A stretch of 64,000 nt of DNA from Loxodes magnus (Eukaryota; Ciliophora; Karyorelictea; Loxodida; Loxodidae): positions 1 to 64,000 of the forward strand of contig CAMPDV010001314.1 of assembly GCA_946699065.1 (NCBI GenBank). Direction: 5' to 3'. Both the position numbers and the translations under genes were made by a program. Positions within the stretch are counted from its first letter, which is position 1, and every line of letters starts with the position of its first letter. Shown piece by piece: positions 51,942-62,532 of the stretch. A model generated the notes under the pieces. That model was not told the origin of the DNA, did no database searches, and worked only from the letters and a program-made list of their open reading frames with translations.

Positions 51942-54900
51942 TCATTTTTCTTTAATTAGTTCTTCTTTCTATTCATCTTTAGCTTCTTCCTTTTTTGCTT
52001 TCTCCATTTCTAGAATCTCAAGTCTCCTTGTCATTAGCTTCTTATGAAATATTTTGATCTATAAGTCTAAATACTCCAATTTAGACCTTGAAAATGAGTT
52101 TAGATATTCTTGATCGTATAGTATAAGGCGCCTTAAGTCATAATTTCCGATATTTTCCGATAATCAATTCATTATATTAGAATAGTACACACATTTAAAG
52201 ATATGCTCGAAAGTTTCATACTCTCCACACATACAAAAGGGATTATCAATGGGGTAATGACGATCTTAAAGATCCTTACGGAAATTATAAGTTTAGGTTC
52301 TAAGTTTATATATACTGATAATTTCTCGTCTATACTATTTGTTTAATTTAGTATAAGTAATTTGTGGAAATTGTTAAAGATTACCAAATTATTCAGTATA
52401 TACTCTAGCTGTTTTCATCCTCATAAATTTTTTAGTAGCTACTTTGTAGAAATATTGTTGTATTTTTTCTCTTACATGTTTAGTAAAAGTTTTAAGATTT
52501 GTATTATTCTATTAATTCTGCAGATCGATATTATAAAGGTCTGATAATTGCTACACTTAATCGTAGTATTGAAATCCTTTTTTCCATATATTAATGAAAA
52601 GAGAGCCTATTGTTGATCTTGGAAAATCAGTACTTTCTTATTTAATTTTATGGTAGAATCTGAAGAATTTTATAGCCATAATGTGCTTAAAGGGTAATCA
52701 ATTCAGGTCTATATAACATGATTCATTAAATGTTGAAGTTGCTACTTAAAAAGCTTTTCTTGAAATTAATCTCATGCTTGATTCTATTCTGTTCAGAACT
52801 CCAGTTACTCCTTTTTGAATACTTCATGGTACTAAGTCTCCTCCATATTCTGCTTTAGGTAATGTAAAAAGTCTACATAAAGTTTTAAAATGTCAAGGAG
52901 TTACATTCTTATATCTCATCAGTTAAAAAACAGCTTTCTTCATTGCAGCTATATACTTGAATGCAGTTTCTTTGCAATGGGGATTTAAGTTCTTCTTCTA
53001 ATGTAGAATAACTCCTAAATATGTTACTTGTTCTTTTTAAGCAATTGGCTAATTTCCTAATTATAAATTTAAAATTTATTATTTCTGATTCTTCTTTAGA
53101 AATTAGATGCATTCGGATTTGGTAACATTAATCTTTAAATGTGTTCATGCAAAAACTTTATTTGCTTCATTTATTAAATTCTACATCTACTTTGCAGATT
53201 TGGAAAGAAGAATAAGATCATCTGCCCATCCTCTACAAGCGAAGCTAATACTTGAATCCTGGCATTTAAATCCCAATTAGTTACTTTTACTTTCCAGATA
53301 TCTAATTACTATGTCATAATACAATAATGCTAAAACTGGTCCATGAGAACTTCCTTACATAACTCCATTGTTGAACTATAAAGTTCTGGTGCTCTTACCA
53401 TCTATGATAAATGAAGAATTTAGGTTTTTATAAAACGATTCTAAAGCTATTATTATTCCAAGTGGTAGTTTAACTCTCTTAAGTTAATCAAACAAGAGTC
53501 TTCTTTCTATTGAGTCAAACATTTTTTCAACGTCTATCAGTGTTGCTATCAATTTAGTCTTACCTTTAGCACATTTCCGATAGTTATCAATTATTTGTTA
53601 TATTATTCAAATTTATTAAGTTGTTTATCTGTTTTTCATAAATCCCATTTATGAAGGGTGAATCAAATTTCTCTAATAAATCAGATTGTATAGTCTTTTT
53701 GTTAAAGCTTTATCATATAGTTTTAGAATAGTATTAATAAGAGAAATAGGTCGTCAGTTTTTCCAATCATCTTTATTTCCTTTTTTAAATATTGGAATTA
53801 TCACCGATATATTTAATTCCTAAGGGATTCTTCCAAGTCTTAGCATATTATTCAGAAAAGAATGAAGAATTATTAATAAATATTATCCACCATATTTCAG
53901 AAGTTCGCCTTTTATTCCATCTGGACCAGCTGCTTTTCCATTCGGAATTTCTTTTATAATTTCTTATATTTCTTTTATGGTAAAAAGATCAAATCCTTAC
54001 AAATACGAGAGTGGATAATCTTTAATTTCTTAAATATTATCGTATATTTTATCTATTTTTTAATTACTAAGATTTATCTATTCTTGAGTTAGATTATAAT
54101 GCTTGTTAAAAACACAATTTTCCCATGATTCAATGAATTTATTTTTGATTTCTTAATTAAAGTTCATAGTATTTCTCTTCAAAGGATTTAGAATTTTCTT
54201 AGCCTGTGAAAAAATTTCCCTAGAATCTCCATTAAGAAGTAGAAATTTCTTTTTTGCTTTATTTTTTTTAAATTTTCATAGATTATACTTGAAGTCTTTC
54301 CAAAGTCGTTTTGCTTCCTCATGAAGATTAGTTACTTGCTAGTTTATTCTTCCAAATCTTACGTGAGCTTCCTTATATTCTGAGTTAGTTCTTTTTGCCT
54401 CTATATATTTCTTTGTGAGAGCTCGAGGAAGTTTGTTATAATTTGAATCTGGAATAAACGAACCTAATGTTTGATCAGCATTGTCTTAAATATTACTTTT
54501 GATGCATTCATATTAATCTTCAAGATTATCTTAATCTATTTAAAAGAATTCTAGATAAGTTTGTAGGAAAGATTCTTAATATTTTTATCTATCTATTGCA
54601 TCTTATAACCTATTTATTTTATATTTTCTCTGAGTTATCTTTTCCCAATATACTATAGAATTATTGATAAAGTCGACAGTGATTGGAATATGATCAGAAA
54701 ATAAACTATTATTATGAGCAGTGAAATTTGCAAACTAATTAACGTTCAAATGGTTGTTTATAATGATATAATCATTACAATACGTTTTTCCTGTTCCTTT
54801 GTGAATACATGTATTAATGTTGCTATCATTCACTATCTCAAGATCGTTTTATAGTAAGAATTCTTATAGTCTAATGTTATTATCATAAGCATTTTCAGGA

Positions 54901-57857
54901 TTATCACCGAAGCCTTATAAAAGAGCATTGAAATCTCCCATTAGTATATGTGGATTATCATTATATAAATTCAGCAATGTATTTAGTTGTTCATAAGCTA
55001 AATCTTTAACATCTTAACTTTTTCCACTATCAGGCATGTAACAAGACGTGATTAAAATATTTTCCAGTTTAATTGTTATGAATCTATTTATTTCTTTTTC
55101 AACTTATATATGTATTTCTGTACTATTAAATTCTTCTCCTACAATTAAGCATACACCTCCTCCTTTTCCTGAGTTCTTAAAATATGTTTTAAATCCATTT
55201 ATCAATATTGGAGGAAAGTCATCTTTTTATCAGGTTTCGTTTATTGATAAAATATCTATACTGTTATCTCTGATAAATTCTTCAATATTCAAGCACTTGC
55301 TCGCTATTCCATTAATATTTATATGTCCCATCTTTATTTTTTAAATTTATTAGTCCTTTCTAATTTTTTCCGAGCCTGCAGATAGACCACTTTCGTAAAT
55401 GCAAATGCTTTTCTATCCTTATTGGTTAATCTAAATATGTACTAATCTTTTTCCATACTCAGGATGTTAATGAAAATATTGTATCAAAATATATATTACT
55501 TACGTCGTATATTTTTTAAGTAGCTTTCTATCTATATCAATTTTACTTTTCACACTATCACATGTACCTTATTCTAAATCTTAAGTAACTGTGACATATC
55601 TACCTTATATATTGTGCATTTCGTACTATGGACGTCTTCAAGTTTCGGATTTAATAAACTTTTAAAGTTATAGACTAGTCAGATTGAAATAACATATTAT
55701 TTAATCACACTCTTTTTTATTATTATGTTTACTCATACGTTTTGCTGGCGGAATTGTTTTATCTTCTTCTTCATGTTTCCTTTTAAGAATATTAAGATTA
55801 ATATTGGAAGATAAGGTTTAATTCTGATAAATAGCATCGATCGAATCTGTTTAGTTTTATTAATCTTTTTTTCATCTTTTAGTAGAATAATTAAATATAT
55901 CTTTTTTCAAATTTTAATTAAGTTTTTAAAACTCTTCTATTTTTATCTCAAGTGTCTACATATTTTGGGTACTTTAAATGAATTTTAAGTTGAGTTAGTG
56001 ATATTAATGCTATAGTAAAACAAAATCTTCATCTGGCAATTTTATTTGACAGTATTAGTTATTATGTTATGTTATAATAGTATTAGTTTATGCTTCCTAT
56101 TAATTATTTTAAGTTTACATTAACTTGTCTTGCTTGATTATATTTGTTTGAGTAAATTTTTGACACAAAAAAGCTGTTTATTATTTATTTATATTATCTG
56201 TTTAGATAATACTATCCTTTGTTTAAATATTTCCATATAATGTTTAAGTTTATGCATCTACAAATTACTTCTTCTAAAATTACTATTAATTACTGAATTC
56301 TTTTGTATGTTAGATTTAATTCTAAAATAATTCTTTATACATTTGAATTTCCTTATTTTTTAATAGAATTTAATTTTGAAAAGTTATATTTATTTCATAT
56401 TTTTATTATCTTTACTTATCTAATTCGATTTTAAAAGTTAAAATTTCCATTTAAGCTTTCTATTCTTAATCTATAAATTACTTATTTTAGTTTTATAATT
56501 TTTAATATTAAGAATATAACTCTTGGAGTTAAATTTCGTTTATTATTTTTTATTAGGTAATTTGTTGAAGTAAATATTAGTTCTATTCTAATATAGTCTA
56601 TTGATATCCTTGCTAAGTTTTATTTAGAAAGTTATCTATTTCAATTTAAGTAAAATTTTTAATTTTATTAAAGTTTTGGCATAGTGAATTATTTGCTCCT
56701 ATCATTTAAGCTTAAGTAAAGCTTTAATTAGCATTGGCTTCAATTTGAATCTCTTAATTAGATTATATTTCATATTTTGAATTGACTTAATTCTCATAGT
56801 TTTTCTATTATATCTAAATTTCTTGAAATATACTAATTATTTCATCTGTTTAAACTATTTAGTTACTGTAATAAGTGGAGAAGTTTGTTTAAGTAATTTT
56901 ATGAACTAGTTATTTTGATAGCATTTTTTTGTGATATTGCTATATATCAGATTTGATTGACTAAAAATTGTTCTATAATTGTTTATATTTCTAATAAATT
57001 TTATTTATATAAGTTTTATAATATATTTTGGATATTTCTTAGTTACTTATCCTTGTTTCAATATCTCGTTCATATTTTGCTTTTATATTAATTAACATTT
57101 CATTTAATTATTGGTTCTTATCTATAAGTCTTTATATATTATGTTTAAGTTCTTTTATTTCTAAGGTAAATAAATTCTCATTAGACTAATTAATTATTTA
57201 ATTTTATATTATATTTCTTAAATCAGCAGTTTAATTTTAAGCTTGTTTGCTCTGAAGATCAGGTAAATAATGATTATTTGAATTATCAGGATTAGTAGTA
57301 TTATTTTATTTCTGATTAATTTCGTTATTTGAAATTTAATAGAATTGTTAATTAGTATTATTCAAAAATGAATCTTAAGTTTATGTTATTTTTGACTACC
57401 ATAAAAGGATATCTTTATTTGAATTTTAATTAGGATTTGAAGGTATATCTTTTGAATTCTAACTATCTAAGATAATATCTTATTTTTGGAAAGATTTCTT
57501 AGGTAATCGTTTCGTATCTTTCGCGGTATTATTTTAGGCGGTTAATCTGTTCATCTATTTATAGGTTGATTTCACTTTCATAATCCGCTACAATTAATAT
57601 CCACGTTGAAGAGAGTTCCTAAGTAGTTTTAATGGGACGCGTATGAATTTGTTTTCCGGTTTTTGACTACAATTTTTAAGTAGTTGTCTTAATAAATTCA
57701 TTATTAGGTTTACTTATTTAATTTGTAGTTACTCCAAATCTTTCGTTTGGAGATTTTAATGCACCTGCCTATGCTTTTCCTATGAATTTGCAGCTTCTTT
57801 GAAATTAATTAAAGAAGAGTCACTATTAAAAACTAGTGAATTCTATATTTCGTCCAT
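51942..57857 (-). CDS. LINE polyprotein: coiled coil, APE endonuclease, RT
   Basis: 1971 codons from MDEIQNSLVF to ...EELIKEK, then TGA TGA. Residues 1 to about 840 are Gln/Asn-rich with long coiled coils and an NLS-like stretch (KRKHEEEDKTIPPAKRM, near 690); this corresponds to ORF1 of other LINEs but is in frame with ORF2, with no terminator between. The endonuclease begins about 843 (MGHININGI), with catalytic-type INETW (E874, W876 encoded by TGA), GGGVCLIV, YMP, GDFNA (D975) and SDHIPI. RT blocks follow: NGKAAGPDGI, NWRPISLINT, ATLIDVEKMFDSI (D1442), GVMQGSSHGP and GWADDLILL (D1546, D1547), then a CMC-x7-HIFKC knuckle near the end. Eleven in-frame TGA codons read as Trp. It should copy its own RNA into nicked DNA. 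A second possible start for a separate ORF2 is the Met at 55331. Confidence 0.9.
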
Positions 57858-57870
57858 TTTTTTTTTTTTC

Positions 57871-58789
57871 ATTAAACCATTTCTATATATGAAAGGTTTG
57901 GTATGATAGTTAATAAAACTTTAAATAAAATTATATTTTAAACTAGTAGTTGAAATCTATAAAGTGCTGATCTGGTTTTTTTCCACTGTAGTTTCAACTT
58001 AAAAATATTAAATAATTTAAAGATTTTATGATTGATACTTATTAAATGCTTTATGTGCTTTAAGGAATTTTCTTAAAATAAATTCATATATCTGTCTGTT
58101 AAAAATATATTTATTATATATATTAAAAGTATAATAAAAAGAGAGAAATTTGCTATTTTAATACGATTAGAAGTTAAAATTGGTTAAATTTTAATTTGGT
58201 ATAATAAAAAATAGAATAGTTAAGGCTATAAAAAGAGATAGCTTTAAAGTTATTATAATTTTAGCAGAATAATTAATACATTTCAAGGACTATGGCAAGA
58301 GAAATAAGAATTAACTGCTTTTGAAACTTCCATAAGATTAAGCAAATTAAATTAAAACTCATTCGCGAATGTATAGGAACCGAAATAGCATTAATATTAA
58401 AGATTATGAAACAGAACTACTAAAGTAACTCAGAATCGAAAGTGTAATATTCTTTTATATAGAATAAAAAAGCTACAATAAATATTAAGCATGTGAGAAA
58501 ATAATATCTTACTACTAATATCAACATTTTTCTATAGAGAATAATCAATTTAACCATGAAACAATAATAAAAAATTAACTTAAAATTTAATGTAAAAATA
58601 AAAATTTTCTGACTTTATGGCTTTTTTATATAGTTAACTTGACTATAATAATTTAAATAACTTTTAATGATTATTTAGATCATATAAAGAATTAAAATTA
58701 ACTTTAAAAATGCATATATATTATTTTATAAATTTAATTAGTAATATATTTAATTTATAAAATAATAATAATAAATAAATTAAGTGAAT
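57871..58789. other. AT-rich flank upstream of the LINE
   Basis: AT-rich spacer. A slightly GC-richer stretch around 58280-58450 gives a readable plus-strand frame, but without any motif. No promoter element was recognised. Confidence 0.35.
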
Positions 58790-59440
58790 CTATCTTTATT
58801 AGGTTAACAACTTCAGTTTTATTTGTTCGTATAAAATTTTTGCTGTCTCCTTTGAAACCATTCATAGATTTTTATTCTTCGTTTCTTTAATTCAATCTTC
58901 ATCTTATTCTGAAGGCTATTCCTTATCTTCTCCTCTTAGTTCTATTTTTCCTGTAGCTCCTTGTTTTATTTTCCTCATTTATATATGTTCGTTTCCATTA
59001 TTGATCAATATTCAGTTTTCTTCAAAGTTTTTGATTCTATCTTTACTTAATCTTAAACTGTAAATATTACCTTACTAGGTGTCCTTTTCTTTTGCAGAAT
59101 CAACATCTTAATATTTTTCTCAGTTTACAGATGTAATTAAGTTTTATTCCTTCTCAATTTCCATAAAATCTTCATTTTTTAGTTTTTCTAGATTGATAAT
59201 TGTTAACACACAGTAAAATAATTGAATCTTTATTCTATTTTTTATAGATGAAAACTTACTTCTAGATTTTCCGATTTGTTACTTAATTCCTTTTTTAATT
59301 AGCTATTTTTCTATTTGATTTTTACTTCAGTTTATAGTAAGGTCCTAATTTTTGTTTAGCCCTGAGATTTGAAATTTCAGAGTTTTATTTTCCAAGAAAA
59401 TTGTTATATTTTTATTGATAATCCATTTTTAGATTATTTG
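58790..59440 (-). pseudogene. Zinc-knuckle and KH-like ORF remnant
   Basis: Minus-strand text RCWFCKRKGHLVRQY (about 59116-59072) is a CCHC knuckle whose last Cys has become Tyr; its Trp is a TGA. Thirty to ninety codons on, in another phase, NNGNEHIQMRKIKQG-ATGKIELRGED and then SEQDEDW resemble the KH domain of splicing factor 1/branchpoint-bridging proteins (TGxKIxIRG, then an acidic EDE stretch). In SF1 the KH precedes the knuckle, so the order here is reversed, and the two parts need a frameshift or a very short intron to join. The knuckle text also resembles the 62.1-kb ORF (RCFYFFKIGHLYKNS). I favour a decayed retroelement ORF1 over a splicing factor. Confidence 0.4.
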
Positions 59441-61698
59441 TCTAAGACTTTAAAAGGAGTTAAATAAATTTAGAATATTTATTCTATAAACATATATGAA
59501 ATTTTCTTATATGTAATTATTATAAATTTTAAATATTTTTGTATAACTTAAATAGAATTATGTAAATATTTTAATAGAGGGATTATATTTTATTATTGCT
59601 AGTTTAAATTATATTTTATAGAAAAGTCTTTACTTTATCAAACTTCTTATTATCATTAAACAGATAGAATTACTCAAAAAGTATGAGGATAAACGGGTGA
59701 AATTTCTTTATGGGATAAAGGAATTGATTAGAATATAGAAATTGAATAAAGTAAAGTAATAAGCATTTTAAAACTTGAATAAGATGCAAGGATATTTTAT
59801 TTATTATTTTAAATAACTAAAAAAATCTTTTCCAAGATTCAAATCCTCTTCTTTAATTAAAAAAAACCTTATCTCTAAAAATTTACTTCAGAAATAGGAA
59901 TTTTATTCATAAAATTTGATCTAATGCATTATTAAATAAATTTAAGAGTAAAATGAAGAAGAAATTAAATTTAATTTAATTTAAGTTATTCAGAGAAGGG
60001 ATTGTTTTCTTAATAGTTTCCTACTCCCTATCCAACTGATAGGTACTTGAACTCTTGGTGGTCTGTTCCTCCAGTCACTTTCAAGTCTTCGCAGTGGATT
60101 GCTCCGAATATTGTTTTTCTAAGTGATGAAGAAAAATAGTAAGAAAATCTGCTTAAAAGGAAAATTATAAGGTTTGCATATTTAATATTAATAATATTAA
60201 AAAAGTAAGAATGATAAGATTTCTAAAAATAGTAAAAAGTCCAAAACTCATGGAATTCTCACTTAATGAACGTCTTCAACATTTAAAATCGAATTATTGG
60301 AGTTAATTAAATTTTGCTTTGAAGTCCTCGATAATATGCTCTAAATTGAAACTATTAATTTTTAAATTAGCTAAATAAAGATTGTATTTATTTTAATTTT
60401 GCTATAATTTCTTTAGAAATTATGTTTATTATTTATAATAGTTCTATTTGCTATTAAATAGTAATTATTTTTTCTGTCTGTATCTTATAATATATAACAT
60501 TTAAATAAGTAAAAATATTTAAATTATTATAATTGTTAAAGATAAAGTTGAGGATCTCTTAATGTAGATGTAAATAAGTAAGTGTAAAAAATTTGATTAA
60601 ATAAAAAATGATGAAATCTTAACTATATTTAAAATTCAATAACTTATATAAAGAAAGATTGAAATTTCATCGAGAAAAAGGAATAAAGAATTGTAGTTAT
60701 GACATTCTAATATTGCCACTCTTTACTAATACTATCTGATTCATTAAATAAGTTTCACTCTGTTATAGGAATTACTTTAGAGCTTTTCAATACATCTCCC
60801 CATCAATTTTTGCTACTCTTCTATTTGAGGTAGTTTAAAGAAGGAATTTTATCCTAATTATTTTCAATTTACTGCTATAAGATTTACTGATAGTAAATCT
60901 CAAATAGAAACAGATTTATAAATTAACTTAATAGCATTGATAACTAAAAAATCTGAAAATCCTTTATAGAGAAAATCATCCTTAAATTTTTAAATTTTTT
61001 ATTTTAATTATTTTAAAATAAATCTTAATTTTGTACTATACTCTTTTATGCCTTTTTAATCTTAATTTAATTTCTGATTTATGAGATTCTTTATTATAAA
61101 ATTCTTGCTTCCTAAAAGTTTATTTTATTTATAATCAACTAGTGTTTGCACTATCTTTATTTTTAGAGGGATTTCTTACTAAGAAGATAAAAATTAATTG
61201 CTGATTAAAACTTATTTTTTACTTTTTCTTTTAAAATTAATTTAAATCATTAATTGACTTCCAACTTTTGAAGCCAAGATAATTTGATTTTAAACTTTAA
61301 AGTAAACAAATTAAAATTTGTAGACTGAGAAAAATATGAAAATAACAATAAGAAAAGAGTTATAATAGCTAAGTATGAAAATAAAAAATTAATTTATAGT
61401 ATATATTAGTAGCTTAATATAAATTTAATTATTATTTTAATTAAGAATTTTTAGTCTTTATTTAAGTCTAATAGATTAATTACTATAGCTCTTCTAATGC
61501 ATCATGTCTTTTATTATTAGAAATTAAAAACTAAATAATTTAAGAAATTTAGTTAGCTAATTTTTAAATTAAACCTATCCAATTTCTTTATCTGATAGTA
61601 AATATTCTTAGGAAAAATGAATAGAGAATAATTATTATTATAAAAATAATCTATGATAATTAAATTTTTATGTGGAAACTCATAATAAAATTGGAATC
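59441..61698. other. AT-rich DNA with a short GC-richer island
   Basis: Mostly featureless AT-rich sequence. At 60000-60135 a GC-richer island stands out; on the minus strand it can be read as ...IFGAIHCEDLKVTGGTDH... but the other frames are open too. A second mild island at 60690-60840 is similar. Neither folds into a tRNA nor matches an RNA I know. Confidence 0.35.
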
Positions 61699-62532
61699 AT
61701 GTAAAAAAGAAAATAATTTAGAAAAATTAGTCTTAAATATTTAATTTAAACATATTATTATAAAAAAATTACTCCTAAGAAATAATCCTCTTAAAATTAG
61801 TAGAACATCGACTAATAAAGTTCTCTCATTCAAATATACTCCCTAGAAACGGAAAGTAAAAAGATTTAACAGTCATTATTTGACCTGAATTAGCAGATTG
61901 AATCTTTGACTTTTACTGTGAATTAATTATAAAGTGAAAATAAATGACTAAAAACAGAATTAAGAAACAAAGTCTCAAATTTTCAACTTAGCGAAGAACT
62001 GGAAAAAACAGAGTTTAAACTAAATAAAATAATAGGCAAAATAATTAGTAATAACTTCTTTTCCTTCATAATTATCCTATGATTGTGGAATAAGAGAATT
62101 TCAAATTTTTTTCTAATTGGAAAAAATTTTAAATGTGGAAAATCAGGGCACGATTCAAAAAACTGCAATTAAAGATGTTTCTACTTTTTTAAAATAGGAC
62201 ATTTATATAAAAACTCCAGACAATTCCAATTTAAATAAAAATTAGAAAACTAGAAAATTTGGAACAAAATTACTAAATTTACTGCATTGTAAATGCAAAA
62301 ATATTTATAAGAAAATTGTACTAAAGAAGCCAGCTTCTGGAAGACATTGCTAATGCATAGGAGAGAAGAACCAGACTAATAATCGGCAAAGAGTGAGATT
62401 GAAGCAAAATTCCAATATTAAAGAAGGACTAAATCGCCACCGGAAGGGAAGGAAGCAATAGAAAAAATTGATCCTGACGAAAAAATTCAAGAATATGAGG
62501 ATAACTACCAATAATATTTTAATCAACCGTGA
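61699..62532 (+). CDS. Coiled-coil, zinc-knuckle protein (retroelement ORF1-like, eroded)
   Basis: 277 codons from the Met at 61699 to TGA 62530. A coiled coil (DLNQQIESLTFTVNQLQSEN, KWLKTELRN and on) is followed by a hydrophobic stretch with a TGA and a TGG Trp. Then come two knuckle-like units: FKCGKSGHDSKNC at about codon 144, which lacks its first Cys, and RCFYFFKIGHLYKNS, which lacks its second and last Cys. A charged tail (SPPEGKEAIEKIDPDEKIQEYEDN) ends the frame. Intact knuckles would bind nucleic acid, as in Gag/ORF1 proteins. Loss of zinc ligands in both units suggests a decaying copy even though the frame is open. The start is the nearest Met before the coiled coil and is not certain. 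Confidence 0.4.

Larger units (their letters stand above)
51855..57870 (-). mobile_element. Full-length LINE (non-LTR) retrotransposon
   Basis: Bounded on its coding strand by a run of 13 A just before the start codon and by a terminal hairpin at 51897-51856. One uninterrupted ORF (51942-57857) carries a coiled-coil ORF1-like part, APE endonuclease, reverse transcriptase and a C-terminal CxC-type knuckle. No frameshift was found over 5.9 kb, unlike the relic at 0.2-4.7 kb, so this is a recent, possibly active insertion. I could not identify a target-site duplication or a poly-A tail, so both ends are approximate. Confidence 0.85.

Noticed and set aside
57600-57660. Possible frameshift or intron in the N-terminal part of the LINE ORF
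   Set aside because: Two alternative phases looked readable, but the Met frame from 57857 continues unbroken to the stop at 51942, so no correction is needed.
60000-60135. Possible tRNA, SRP RNA or snRNA
   Set aside because: No cloverleaf, no A and B box pair at the right distance, and no recognisable SRP or snRNA core motif.
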